In this document: positions 1 to 9,037 of the stretch, piece after piece
Numbering within the stretch: the first letter of the stretch is position 1
Layout: every line of letters starts with the position of its first letter
Source of the DNA: Edaphocola aurantiacus
Lineage (GTDB): Bacteria; Bacteroidota; Bacteroidia; Chitinophagales; Chitinophagaceae
NCBI RefSeq assembly: GCF_019797745.1
Contig: NZ_VOSI01000003.1
Location: 558,001-622,000 of the forward strand
Reading direction: 5' to 3'
DNA length: 64,000 nucleotides
Notes under the pieces: generated by a model
The model's input: only the letters and a program-made list of their open reading frames with translations
Told to the model about the DNA's origin: nothing
The model's database searches: none
Position numbers and translations under genes: made by a program

Positions 1-1133
1 TTTTGTTTAGAGCTTTCCGGGAAATATTTAGCGGCAAACAATTTACCTAAAGGCATACCCATGATGCCATTGGTTGCAGTGGTCGCTCTTTCTTCCAGGG
101 ATTTACGTTGTTTCACACCACGCATTACCGTGCTACCGAAACGGAAATCTTCATTCTGAAGGTCTTCTGATAAATAGCCTGCGAAAGAAGACAGTAACTG
201 CCAGCGGCTGTATTGTTTCAGTGTTTCTACAGGTGTATTATTCAGCAACGCATTCAGGCTGCTCAGGTATTCTTTATTCTGAACGATTACTTCTTCAATT
301 TTAAAACCCTGATGGCTCAGGTAACCATCCAAGTCAAAATCCTTAACCAGCGCCTTCATTTCTGCATAAGGCATCTTGTTATAGGTTTTTACAGGATCTC
401 TCAACTCAACATTGGATAACTGTAATGCAGCCAGTGCCGTTTCAAATCTAAGGATGTTTTCTCCCGGATTTTTATCTTTCCAACCGGCCAGGGCAAACAT
501 TTTGTTGATATGAACGGTGAATTCTTTACGGATAGCAACTGCGCTGGAATCATCGCGGGAGTAGAATCCTTTTTCACCCAGGCTCAGACCGCTTTGTCCT
601 GCGTATATCGCATTCCATTTGCTGTTCTTTTTATCGGCGTATATACCGAAACCCAGTACACCATCAACACCGGCAAGATCCAGTGATCCTGTCAGTTTGG
701 TCCATTCTTTTACCGTCTTTACAGCAGTGATCTGGTCTACATATTTCTGGATCGGTTTAATGCCCAGTTTATTTAAAGTAGCTACATCTGAATAGGCACG
801 GTAAAAATCTGCGATCTGCTGTGCTTCAGTTCCCTTTTTAAGGTTAGGCTGTGCCAGTATTTCAGTGATAATGCCTTTGATGCGTACATCTTTATTTTCT
901 TTATCCAGGATACCGAATGCACCCCAGCGACTTTCTGTGCTTGGAATCGGATTATTCTTCTTCCAGCCGCCGTTGGCAAACTGGTCGAAATCATCACAGG
1001 CATGTGCTGTACGATCCATATCGCTGATCGGATATGCCGGTACTTTTTCTTGTGCTTGAATTGGATTTTGCGCCATAAATAATGCAGTGGCTGAAAGTAA
1101 TAACCACTTTTTAGAATACAATTTTGAATACAT
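1..1133 (-). CDS. M13 family metallopeptidase (PepO/neprilysin-like), 3' partial
   Basis: The gene runs off the left edge, so only about 377 N-terminal residues are visible. It opens at ATG 1133 with a signal peptide ending in the residues IQAQ, followed by the M13 hallmark around 'DDFDQFANGGW'. M13 enzymes are zinc endopeptidases that act on short peptides; in Bacteroidota they are normally exported or envelope-associated. The HExxH and ExxxD zinc motifs lie in the C-terminal half, outside the window, so catalytic competence cannot be judged. A TAnnTTTG element lies 19 bases upstream of the start. The gene is downstream of pnp on the same strand but separated from it by a terminator. Confidence 0.88.
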   Translation of the reverse strand, partial: MYSKLYSKKWLLLSATALFMAQNPIQAQEKVPAYPISDMDRTAHACDDFDQFANGGWKKNNPIPSTESRWGAFGILDKENKDVRIKGIITEILAQPNLKKGTEAQQIADFYRAYSDVATLNKLGIKPIQKYVDQITAVKTVKEWTKLTGSLDLAGVDGVLGFGIYADKKNSKWNAIYAGQSGLSLGEKGFYSRDDSSAVAIRKEFTVHINKMFALAGWKDKNPGENILRFETALAALQLSNVELRDPVKTYNKMPYAEMKALVKDFDLDGYLSHQGFKIEEVIVQNKEYLSSLNALLNNTPVETLKQYSRWQLLSSFAGYLSEDLQNEDFRFGSTVMRGVKQRKSLEERATTATNGIMGMPLGKLFAAKYFPESSKQ

Positions 1134-1151
1134 AACCTAATGTTTGGGTCT

Positions 1152-1186
1152 CAAAGATAAGCTATTCAGTGCTAAAAAAGAGCAAA
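1152..1186 (-). promoter_or_regulatory. Promoter of the M13 peptidase
   Basis: Read on the minus strand, TATCTTTG occupies 1159-1152 and a TTTG occupies 1186-1183, with a 23-nt gap. This fits the Bacteroidota TTG-N(17-23)-TAnnTTTG promoter. The predicted transcript starts about 13 bases before the ATG. Confidence 0.5.
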
Positions 1187-1189
1187 AGA

Positions 1190-1225
1190 AAAAGGTGCAC
1201 CGGGATTAATTCCGGTACACCTTTT
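1190..1225 (-). terminator. Terminator after pnp
   Basis: An inverted repeat of 14-bp arms (1190-1203 and 1212-1225, one mismatch) is followed on the minus strand by a U-rich run. It lies 20 bases past the pnp stop and upstream of the M13 peptidase promoter. Confidence 0.75.
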
Positions 1226-1244
1226 ATATCATTTTCAGATCGGC

Positions 1245-3575
1245 TTACAGTGCCAGGTCCGCATCCGATGGATCGATTGCAGGGCTTTCATTGTTTGCCG
1301 GCTGTGTGTTTTGTGCTTCAGCTTGTTCACGTGGTTTTCTGTCACCGCGATCATTTCTTCTGTCGCCACCGCGATCACCGCGATCGTTACGATCTCTGCG
1401 ATCACGATCACCGTTTTCTCTGCGTGGTTTTCTTTCACCTTCCGGTTGCTCTACATAACCTTCTGGTTTAGGCATCAGTACTTTTCTGCTCAGTCGGAAT
1501 TTACCGGTTTTCTGGTCTACACCCAGCAGTTTTACTTTGATCACCTCGTTTTCATTCAGTACACCTTCCAGTGTTTCCAGGCGTTTCCAGCTTACTTCAG
1601 AGATATGCAGTAAACCTTGTTTGCCCGGCATGAATTCTACGAATGCACCATATGGCATGATAGATTTAACGGTAGATTCGTATACTTCACCAACCTCAGG
1701 AATCGCTACGATACCTTTGATCCAGTTCATTGCTGCATTCAGGCTCTCACCGTTGTTAGAGAATACTTTTACTACACCAGTTTCACCAACTTCTTCGATG
1801 TTGATTTCAGCACCGGTAGTACGTTGGATTTCCTGGATGATTTTACCACCTGGTCCGATTACCGCACCAATAAACTCACGATCAATGATCAGTTGTTCAA
1901 TACGTGGTGTTTGTGGTTTCAGTTCTGGTCTGTATTCCGGCATAGCCTCATACATCGCATCCAGGATATGTAAACGACCTTTATTAGCCTGTGCCAATGC
2001 CTGACGCATTACATCCATGCTTAAGCCATCTACTTTAATATCCATCTGGATACCGCAGATACCATCACGGGTACCGGTTACTTTAAAGTCCATATCACCC
2101 AGGTGATCTTCATCACCTAAGATATCGGTCAGTACAGCCCATTTACCATCGCTGGCACGGCTGATCAGACCCATCGCTACACCACTTACGTGTTTAGGGA
2201 AAGGAACACCAGCATCCATCAGCGCCAGAGAACCGGCACATACAGTAGCCATAGAAGAAGAACCGTTAGACTCCAGGATGTCAGAAACTACACGTACAGT
2301 ATACGCATAATCTTTTGGCATCATTTGGTACAGGGAACGTTTTGCAAGGTTACCATGTCCTACCTCTCTGCGGCTCGGACCACGCATTGGCTTGGTCTCA
2401 CCAGTAGAGAATGGCGGGAAGTTATAGTGTAACAGGAATTTTTGATAATTAGATGTACCTGCAGTTTCGATCAGTAATTCATCGTCTTTGGTACCTAAAG
2501 TTACGGTGGTCATAGATTGTGTCTCACCGCGTGTAAATAATGCAGAACCGTGTGGGGTTGGTAATGCACTTGTTTCAATATACAAGCCACGTACTTCATC
2601 CAGTTTACGACCATCTAAGCGACGGCTTTCATCCAGGATCATATCACGTACTTTGTAGTATTGCATATCGTCGAAATAACGTTTTGCAAAAGAAATAGTT
2701 TCATCAGAAGGCTCTTCGCCGAAGCTCGCCATTAATTCTTCTTTCAAAGCTTTAATCGCGTCTGTACGATCATGTTTGCTGCTACCAGCTCTTGCGATTT
2801 CCAGCATACGCTCAGTAGCAAATGCTTCAACAGCAGCTTTTACTTCTTCGTTTTCTGCAAATGGAGCTACTTCTCTTTTTGCAGGAGAACCAACTTTTGC
2901 TCTTAATTCTTCCTGAGCTTTTACTTGCTGGCGAATAGCATTGTGTGCTACTTCGATCGCTTTGATCATGTCTTCTTCCTGACATTCTTTCGCCTCACCT
3001 TCTACCATCATGATGTTTTTCTCAGTGGCAGCGATGATGAAGTCCATATCAGCATCTACAATCTGTGCAGGGGAAGGGTTTACGACCATTTCACCAGCGA
3101 TGCGGGCAACACGTACTTCAGAAATGATTTCCTGGATAGGTACAGTAGATACAGCCAGTGCAGCAGATGCAGCCAGACAAGCCAGTGCATCAGGCATTAC
3201 CTCGTCATCATTAGAGATCAGGGAAACCAGTACCTGTACTTCACACAGGTAGCTTTCAGGGAACAGAGGACGTAATGCTCTGTCGATCAGACGGCAAATT
3301 AATATTTCATAATCGCTGATTCTGCCTTCACGTTTGAAGAATGAACCCGGGATACGGCCGGCAGAAGCGAATTTTTCTTGATAATCAACAGTCAGCGGGA
3401 AGAAAGATTGACCTGGTTTAGGTTCTTTGCTCGCCACTACTGTAGCTAATATTACGCAATCGCCGCAGCGAACGGTAACCGCACCGTCAGCCTGACGGGC
3501 GAGTTTTCCTGTCTCGATTATTACCTCTTTACCATTTTCTAAAGTAAAGGAAACCGAAGTTGGATTTAATGTCAT
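1245..3575 (-). CDS. pnp: Polyribonucleotide nucleotidyltransferase (PNPase)
   Basis: PNPase is a phosphate-dependent 3'-5' exoribonuclease of mRNA turnover and can also act as a 3' polymerase. The 776-residue product has the full family layout: an RNase PH domain (about 10-230), a helical linker, a second RNase PH domain (about 320-550, with 'FPPFSTGE' and 'MDFKVTGT'), a KH domain ('IGPGGKIIQEIQ', about 570) and an S1 domain ('GAFVEFMPGKQGLLH', about 640). A low-complexity tail of about 60 residues rich in Arg, Asp and Gly follows S1; such RGD/RDR tails often bind RNA. Unlike in many bacteria, rpsO is not the upstream neighbour. A structured leader precedes the gene. Confidence 0.97.
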   Translation of the reverse strand: MTLNPTSVSFTLENGKEVIIETGKLARQADGAVTVRCGDCVILATVVASKEPKPGQSFFPLTVDYQEKFASAGRIPGSFFKREGRISDYEILICRLIDRALRPLFPESYLCEVQVLVSLISNDDEVMPDALACLAASAALAVSTVPIQEIISEVRVARIAGEMVVNPSPAQIVDADMDFIIAATEKNIMMVEGEAKECQEEDMIKAIEVAHNAIRQQVKAQEELRAKVGSPAKREVAPFAENEEVKAAVEAFATERMLEIARAGSSKHDRTDAIKALKEELMASFGEEPSDETISFAKRYFDDMQYYKVRDMILDESRRLDGRKLDEVRGLYIETSALPTPHGSALFTRGETQSMTTVTLGTKDDELLIETAGTSNYQKFLLHYNFPPFSTGETKPMRGPSRREVGHGNLAKRSLYQMMPKDYAYTVRVVSDILESNGSSSMATVCAGSLALMDAGVPFPKHVSGVAMGLISRASDGKWAVLTDILGDEDHLGDMDFKVTGTRDGICGIQMDIKVDGLSMDVMRQALAQANKGRLHILDAMYEAMPEYRPELKPQTPRIEQLIIDREFIGAVIGPGGKIIQEIQRTTGAEINIEEVGETGVVKVFSNNGESLNAAMNWIKGIVAIPEVGEVYESTVKSIMPYGAFVEFMPGKQGLLHISEVSWKRLETLEGVLNENEVIKVKLLGVDQKTGKFRLSRKVLMPKPEGYVEQPEGERKPRRENGDRDRRDRNDRGDRGGDRRNDRGDRKPREQAEAQNTQPANNESPAIDPSDADLAL

Positions 3576-4009
3576 ATATCTTTTTTTTAAGATTCAGCTT
3601 AGAAGCCATATTCAGCTAAAAAATAATACGGTTAAGGCTTCTAAATAATTAACCATATTATAAGGTGTTGCGAAGGTAAGTATTAAAAGCGATAAAAAAT
3701 TACAATTTATTGTAAACACAATATGATCTTATAACACTCTGATAATAAGTGTTTTTTGAGCAATATGCAAAGAGAAGTAAGGGCAGGACAATCTGTTTAC
3801 CCCTTAAACGGTTATATATTTTGGATTGCTTTATGTTGATGTAAAGATGCTCAAAAATGCACTTGAATTTACCCTAACTCCCAATAGGATAAGGGTTTAT
3901 TTTTTCATTACTGAATTTCATATGATATAATTCACTATCTTGTGGCTCTACTCTACTCGAATCTTACCACTGATATATTAATAAAGGAGTATTGACTTTT
4001 TAATTTTAT
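3576..4009. other. Divergent intergenic region pnp / outer-membrane protein
   Basis: These 434 A/T-rich bases separate divergent genes. They hold the pnp leader hairpin and its probable promoter on the left side. On the right is a 5' region for the outer-membrane gene with a TATCTTGT sequence near 3936 that only loosely resembles TAnnTTTG, and a purine-rich AAAGGAG at about 3983, one of the few Shine-Dalgarno-like stretches in the window, although it is about 20 bases from the ATG. I see no coding potential on either strand. Confidence 0.5.
3599..3644 (-). promoter_or_regulatory. Inverted repeat in the pnp leader
   Basis: Perfect 9-base arms TTAGAAGCC (3599-3607) and GGCTTCTAA (3636-3644) flank a 28-nt A/T-rich loop that also carries a direct copy of ATTCAGCT. 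It sits 24 bases upstream of the pnp ATG. A degenerate promoter element (TACCTTCG on the minus strand, 3678-3671) would give a leader of about 90 nt containing the hairpin. In E. coli, pnp is autoregulated through a leader hairpin; a similar role here is inference. Confidence 0.4.
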
Positions 4010-4804
4010 ATGAAAGGTGTTTTTTTGTTTTTATGCTTGCTTGGTACAGGCAATATGATTATGGCACAGGGCGTAACGCGTTATGTTCCCCGTCCTGATC
4101 GTCAGTATGTCAGCGTATTTGCTGACCTTAATCAGAATATGACTGCAATGGGTGGTCCGGGAACGAATAAGAGCAGAGTAGCGCCATTTGTTCGCCTTGG
4201 CTTCCAGTATCGCTATCAGTTTACGCCAGGCTTCTTCCTGGCTGGTGGTGTAGCAATCGGTAATGGAAACTTTGCGTATCGCTATCGTAAGACTTATGCC
4301 CCCACCTCCGATACAACCTATGCGAAGGGGGAACTGGGTAGTGGTGGTCTTTCAGTCCTGGTATTTGAGCCGCATATCGAAGTGGGTAAAGTAATGACCT
4401 ATGGCGGTAAACATCAGATTACGGTTAGTGCCGGTGTATCTCTGCCTATGTATCTTCCAGGGATCAGCTCTATATCAGATACGACATACAGTACCACTGT
4501 GCTGTCCACCAAAGAGCGCGTACGGTTTGGAACCACGGAAACTATATCCATCAACAATGACGGGAAACATTTCGGAGTAGGTAATGCTAATCTGTATTTG
4601 GGGTACAAAAGGCTCAATTATAATGCACTGACTAATAAACTCGGACTTGGATTGATTTTCAGTTACTCGTTTTATACCAGTAATGCAGGTCTGGCGGTAA
4701 GCCGCAGTTATAATGTCAGCTATAAATACGAGATGGGCAATGCTGCAGTACAAAAGCTGACCTATGCTTCATTTGGTATCCGCCTGACTTATGATCTGCT
4801 TTAG
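4010..4804 (+). CDS. Outer-membrane beta-barrel protein, unknown function
   Basis: The 264-residue product starts with a signal peptide cleaved before Gln ('MIMA|QGVTR'). The rest is a run of alternating hydrophobic/polar segments with many Gly, Tyr and Phe residues and an aromatic-ending C-terminus ('FGIRLTYDLL'), as expected for a small 8-12 strand outer-membrane barrel. I do not recognise a specific family. It stands alone, and its stop codon overlaps by four bases with that of the convergent oxidoreductase gene, with no terminator hairpin between them. Confidence 0.65.
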   Translation: MKGVFLFLCLLGTGNMIMAQGVTRYVPRPDRQYVSVFADLNQNMTAMGGPGTNKSRVAPFVRLGFQYRYQFTPGFFLAGGVAIGNGNFAYRYRKTYAPTSDTTYAKGELGSGGLSVLVFEPHIEVGKVMTYGGKHQITVSAGVSLPMYLPGISSISDTTYSTTVLSTKERVRFGTTETISINNDGKHFGVGNANLYLGYKRLNYNALTNKLGLGLIFSYSFYTSNAGLAVSRSYNVSYKYEMGNAAVQKLTYASFGIRLTYDLL

Positions 4805-6306
4805 GCTTTATTGATCTTATCTAGTAAGTATTCCATACCTACAAAATCTGCTGTTGAAGAAATGGCCGTCATGCTTACGCCCAGTACACCGTGCAGGTTT
4901 ACATTTTGCCCCGTAAGGTAAAGGTTGGGTATTCTTGTTTTAGTGGTAAGGCTGGATTGATTCAGCATATTTACATCCTTTTCTATACCATATAGCTCTC
5001 CTTTCATAGAGCCCTGGTAATCTCTGTAACTGAGTGGTGTCGCCACTTTGCAGGATTTCGTATGTTGCCTCAATTCCGGGTGACGTTGTGCTACTACATT
5101 CATCAATGTATCTGCCAGGGAGGCTTTGAATTCCTGGTATGCATTATCGCGTCCCGATGGTGCCAGGGTATTGTTATACGTATCCTGCCATGCTTCAAAC
5201 GCATCAGTATTGATGTAGCTGAGGATAGATACAGATTCTGCATATCCCGGATGCTGCCGGTCTTCGGTATAGTAAATGGAATAATTTACGGGAAACTCCT
5301 GTGGTAGTAAATCAATAGCCTCAAGGCTGTTCGTTTTATTCCAGTTGATATTGTAGTTTTTATAGAGAACCTGTTGTGGTTGCAATACAATATTGACCAT
5401 AACTGACCCTACCGTAAGTGGTGCCTGCTGTATACGGTTTCTGAAGACAGGCTTGAGTATAGCCTGATCAGATAACAGAGCAATCGTCTGTTGCGGAGCT
5501 ATATTGGAGATAAAATGATCCGCCAGGTATTCCGCTCCCGATGTACATACAGCCTTCTCAATTTTGCCGTTTTGTACCATCAGTTCTTTTACCTGCTCAT
5601 GCCGGTATATGGTGCCCCCGTAAGCCATCAATTGCTTCCAAAGCTGTTTTGAGATCTGTCCGCTGCCTCCGGTGCAACGCCAGGAGCTGTCAATGTAACT
5701 TTTGCTGACCAGTGCATGCTGGTAGAAGGGTGTCTTATCGTGATGGCCTGCATATAGAATAGCATTGCCGGTCAGTGCCTGCTGTAATGCAGGACTTGCT
5801 TTTATTTCCTGTAGTACTGATGATAACTTCCAGTCCGAAACTTTATGCTTCTCACTGGCATCACCCATGCGCAGGTTGTATAAGGGGAAATGATCGCAGG
5901 TATATTGCAGCAGCCGGGCATACTCTTTTATAGCCGCCTGTTCTTTCGGGAAATAGCTGTTCAGCTGCTCGGTAAAATGATCCAGGTTTTGCGCCAGTGC
6001 ATAGGACTTATCGTCTGCACCGGATATGATCTGGTCAAAGCAATCCATGTCCAGGCGCTGCAATTGCAGGTGCTGTTGTATGCCCGCATAATTAAATATG
6101 CGATGCAGTACCTCACCCTCATTCAGTGAGCCGATATAGTGCACAGCACTATCAAATATTTTCTTGTCGAATGAAAAAGACTGAAGGCAGCCCCCGATCT
6201 GTTTGTTTTGCTCCAGCACCGCTACATCAAAGCCTTCTTTGGCTAACAGTACAGCCGTCAGCAATCCACCCAGCCCGGAGCCGATAATAACAACCTGGTG
6301 TTTCAT
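4801..6306 (-). CDS. Phytoene desaturase / retinol saturase-like FAD oxidoreductase
   Basis: This is a member of the CrtI/CrtISO/RetSat flavoprotein family (about 501 residues). An N-terminal Rossmann FAD-binding motif 'IGSGLGGLLTAVLLAKEG' is followed by the ADP-ribose contact 'VLEQNKQIGG', and the C-terminal flavin segment reads 'YLTGQNVNLHG'. Family members desaturate, isomerise or saturate polyene chains. No other carotenoid gene is nearby, so the substrate is unknown; the sequence resembles the retinol 13,14-reductase branch as much as phytoene desaturases. I start it at ATG 6306, because the longer reading uses a TTG that lies inside a TAnnTTTG promoter element (6323-6316). Confidence 0.8.
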   Translation of the reverse strand: MKHQVVIIGSGLGGLLTAVLLAKEGFDVAVLEQNKQIGGCLQSFSFDKKIFDSAVHYIGSLNEGEVLHRIFNYAGIQQHLQLQRLDMDCFDQIISGADDKSYALAQNLDHFTEQLNSYFPKEQAAIKEYARLLQYTCDHFPLYNLRMGDASEKHKVSDWKLSSVLQEIKASPALQQALTGNAILYAGHHDKTPFYQHALVSKSYIDSSWRCTGGSGQISKQLWKQLMAYGGTIYRHEQVKELMVQNGKIEKAVCTSGAEYLADHFISNIAPQQTIALLSDQAILKPVFRNRIQQAPLTVGSVMVNIVLQPQQVLYKNYNINWNKTNSLEAIDLLPQEFPVNYSIYYTEDRQHPGYAESVSILSYINTDAFEAWQDTYNNTLAPSGRDNAYQEFKASLADTLMNVVAQRHPELRQHTKSCKVATPLSYRDYQGSMKGELYGIEKDVNMLNQSSLTTKTRIPNLYLTGQNVNLHGVLGVSMTAISSTADFVGMEYLLDKINKA

Positions 6307-6315
6307 ATATCCGGT

Positions 6316-6323
6316 CAAATATA
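6316..6323 (-). promoter_or_regulatory. TAnnTTTG element of the CrtI-like gene
   Basis: TATATTTG on the minus strand lies 10 bases before ATG 6306, implying a nearly leaderless transcript. It argues against the upstream TTG start. Confidence 0.4.
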
Positions 6324-6369
6324 ATAAAGATTTTACTGGATATATACGGAACCTTAAAATTGCATTTTA

Positions 6370-8235
6370 CTATTGCGCGATGAATACCGGAATATCTACT
6401 TTGTGGCGAAGGTTGTTTACCGTTTCCCCGTAAATGAAATCTTTAAGCCCCCTGTGCCCGTGACTGCCCACTACAAGCAGGTCCGCACTATATTCTTTAC
6501 AGATACCGGCAATCTCCGTCACGCGGTTATTATAACCCAGTATAGGCAATACATTGTATCCTTTCTCTGCAATAAAGGCGGCATAGTTATCGAGGTGTTG
6601 CTGGTCTTTCAGTGTTTCTGCATCCTGGGTATCGTGGCCCGAACGTTTGGCAGCAGCACTTTCCACAATATGGATCAGTACCAGCCTGGACTGCGTATTC
6701 GCCAGCTTCAGTGCATAGCTCAGGGTCTTGTTATCTACCTCGGAATAGTCGAGTGCCACCGCAATGGTATTGAATTCGTTGACGCCGGTTGTACTGATAT
6801 GTAACTGGTGATGGATATCCAGATTAACTCTGTGTCTGCGACGATACAGCGGATAAAGGATGGTTAGTAACAGGAGCACGACTAGGCCTATACCGCCTGC
6901 AACGACCAGGGTTTTAAGCCCCTCACTCACATCCATGGCCAGCACATCAGTTACCGACTCATAGACCAGTTTCATGTTCAATCCACCGACCAGTACTACT
7001 ATAGACCAGCCAATGATTTTGCTGAACATAGAGATTGCAAAGCGGCCCATTTTTTCCTTATCACTCACAAAATAGATCAGCGGAATAATGGCAAATGATA
7101 ATTGCATACTGAGCAGCACCTGGCTAAAAATCAATAGCCTCCCTACCCCCTTGTTACCCATGACCAGGATCACAATTACTGCAGGTACTACCGCTAACAG
7201 ACGGGTAATGATACGGCGTAATGCCGGGCTGATTCTTAATTGCAGGTAGCCCTCCATAACGATTTGTCCGGCCAGTGTACCGGTAATAGTAGAGCTTTGC
7301 CCGGCAGCAATCAGTGCAATGGCAAATAGCCTGGAAGCCCATTCTGTGCCCAGTGTCGGGGCCAATAACTGGTGTGCATCCTCCAGCTCTGCCACCTGTG
7401 TCATGCCGTTACGGTGAAATACAGATGCAGCAAGGATCAGGATGGCGGCATTCACAAAGAATGCCAGGTTAAGGGCAATCGTACTATCCCAGAAGTTATA
7501 TTTTAATGCTTTTTTTATAGATATATCATCTTTCTCAATCTTACGGGTCTGTACCAGTGCCGAGTGCAGGTACAGGTTATGGGGCATTACAGTTGCCCCA
7601 ATGATACCAATAGCAATATATAAGGCTTGCGTATTGGGTATAGATGGAATGAAACCCTGAACCAGCGCGTGCATATCCGGTTTGGCCAGGAACATTTCGA
7701 TCAGGAAGCACATACCGATGATGAATATGGTACCGATGATGAACAGCTCCATTTTGCGGATACCCAGCCTTTGCAGATACAACAACAAGAAAGTATCTCC
7801 GAAACTGATGAGTACACCCCAGATCAGGTCCAGTCCGAATAACAATTGCAACCCGATCGCCATACCGAGTATTTCTGCAAGATCACAGGCCGCGATCGCA
7901 ATTTCTGCCAGCAGATAAAGGATGAAGTTCATCCCTTTAGGATAGGTCTCCCGGTTACATTGTGCCAGATCTTGTCCTCTTACGATACCCAGTCGGGTGC
8001 AGAGCGATTGCAGGAAGAGCGCGATAATATTGCTGCATAAAAGCACCCAGATAAGGGTGTAGCCAAACTGTGATCCGCCGGCCAGGTCTGTAGCCCAGTT
8101 GCCCGGGTCCATATAACCTACACTGACAAGGTATGCCGGACCGAAAAAGGCCATGATCTTGCGCCAGGACGACTTCTTAGAAGCTATATCTACACTGCTG
8201 TGTACATCATGTAATGATTTATGCTGCCCGCTCAA
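6370..8235 (-). CDS. Nramp divalent metal transporter fused to a universal stress protein domain
   Basis: Residues about 25-430 form an Nramp/MntH proton-coupled Mn/Fe importer with 10-11 membrane helices. The two metal-binding signatures are intact: 'DPGNW' in helix 1 and 'MPHNLYLHS' in helix 6. After a last hydrophobic helix near 450, residues about 480-621 form a UspA-type nucleotide-binding domain ('IAVALDYSE' at its start, 'VGSHGHRG' near its end). Typical MntH is about 410-450 residues, so the C-terminal domain is an addition, presumably cytosolic and regulatory. The start is a TTG: no ATG lies between it and the upstream in-frame stop, and the next ATG (8154) would remove an N-terminal tail that I recall from Bacteroidota homologues. 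Confidence 0.9.
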   Translation of the reverse strand: MSGQHKSLHDVHSSVDIASKKSSWRKIMAFFGPAYLVSVGYMDPGNWATDLAGGSQFGYTLIWVLLCSNIIALFLQSLCTRLGIVRGQDLAQCNRETYPKGMNFILYLLAEIAIAACDLAEILGMAIGLQLLFGLDLIWGVLISFGDTFLLLYLQRLGIRKMELFIIGTIFIIGMCFLIEMFLAKPDMHALVQGFIPSIPNTQALYIAIGIIGATVMPHNLYLHSALVQTRKIEKDDISIKKALKYNFWDSTIALNLAFFVNAAILILAASVFHRNGMTQVAELEDAHQLLAPTLGTEWASRLFAIALIAAGQSSTITGTLAGQIVMEGYLQLRISPALRRIITRLLAVVPAVIVILVMGNKGVGRLLIFSQVLLSMQLSFAIIPLIYFVSDKEKMGRFAISMFSKIIGWSIVVLVGGLNMKLVYESVTDVLAMDVSEGLKTLVVAGGIGLVVLLLLTILYPLYRRRHRVNLDIHHQLHISTTGVNEFNTIAVALDYSEVDNKTLSYALKLANTQSRLVLIHIVESAAAKRSGHDTQDAETLKDQQHLDNYAAFIAEKGYNVLPILGYNNRVTEIAGICKEYSADLLVVGSHGHRGLKDFIYGETVNNLRHKVDIPVFIAQ

Positions 8236-8273
8236 TGTTTCAAATGTTAGATTTGTAAAACAATTTTATTAAG

Positions 8274-8281
8274 CAAATATA
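8274..8281 (-). promoter_or_regulatory. TAnnTTTG element of the Nramp-Usp gene
   Basis: TATATTTG on the minus strand lies 38 bases upstream of the TTG start. No TTG box was found at the right distance. Confidence 0.35.
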
Positions 8282-8307
8282 GGAATTGTGCGAGCAAATC
8301 GCATATA

Positions 8308-8958
8308 TTATTTTTTATAGTAGTTCGAAGGGCCGTGTATGTTAATATCCCCTCCGTGAAAACGGGGTTTGCGCCCGATGTGTACGTCCGCAAATGATTT
8401 TAGTAATGCGAGGTATTCTCTCATCTTATTTTTCTGCATGAGTGCATAGCCACCCTCGCGGTCTGCGGCATAGCCATAAGATTTGATGCCCATTGCCTCG
8501 CCCAGGTATACCGCGCGGTCCAGGTGATAGTTCTGGCTGATCATGATTGCTTCATCTACCTTAAACAAGTCTTTGGCCCGGTATACGGTAGAGTACGTAT
8601 CAAAACCTGCATAGTCCACAAATATATCTTCGGCCGGTATTCCATGTGCGGTACAGTATTCTTTCATTACCGTCAGTTCATCATACTCATCCTGACCATT
8701 ATCTCCCGAGAGCAGGAGTCTTTTTACTTTCCCGGATTTATAGAGTTCAATTCCTGCATCCAAACGGTCCTGCAGGTAAGCGCTGGGCTTATTATTGCGA
8801 ATGCCTGCACCAAATATAATTGCAGTATAGGTTTGAGGTAGCTTTTCTATATTGCTGTAGCAAAGCGGGTTCACTTTCTTTTTAATGCCGTATACCAGTC
8901 CGGCAGCGAAAATGCTTAGTGCACCGGCAGCAATCAGGGGGATTTTTAGTTTTTTCAT
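8308..8958 (-). CDS. SanA/YdcF-like DUF218 envelope protein
   Basis: The 216-residue product has one N-terminal membrane anchor (about 6-26) and a periplasmic DUF218 domain with the characteristic 'IIFGAGI', 'LLLSGDNG', 'AGFDTYSTVYRA' and 'ISQNYHLDRAVYL' stretches. SanA of enterobacteria affects vancomycin resistance at high temperature; the biochemical activity of the family is unsettled. It is transcribed alone, with a TATTTTGCA sequence at its 5' side. The assignment to the SanA branch is from these motifs and overall size. Confidence 0.8.
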   Translation of the reverse strand: MKKLKIPLIAAGALSIFAAGLVYGIKKKVNPLCYSNIEKLPQTYTAIIFGAGIRNNKPSAYLQDRLDAGIELYKSGKVKRLLLSGDNGQDEYDELTVMKEYCTAHGIPAEDIFVDYAGFDTYSTVYRAKDLFKVDEAIMISQNYHLDRAVYLGEAMGIKSYGYAADREGGYALMQKNKMREYLALLKSFADVHIGRKPRFHGGDINIHGPSNYYKK

Positions 8959-8987
8959 AGATCAATTATCTACTGCAAAATAATCCT

Positions 8988-9015
8988 TTGTTTTTGAAAT
9001 AAAATCTTAATTTTC
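8988..9015 (+). promoter_or_regulatory. Probable promoter of the DinB-like gene
   Basis: TTG (8988-8990), 17 nt, then TAATTTTC (9008-9015), one mismatch from TAnnTTTG. The ATG at 9038 follows 22 bases later. Confidence 0.4.
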
Positions 9016-9037
9016 GTCCCCCTAACGATTGCGTTTT

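Noticed and set aside
1235-1471. Arg/Asp-rich overlapping frames on both strands near the pnp end
   Set aside because: These are shadows of the low-complexity RGD/RDR tail of PNPase.
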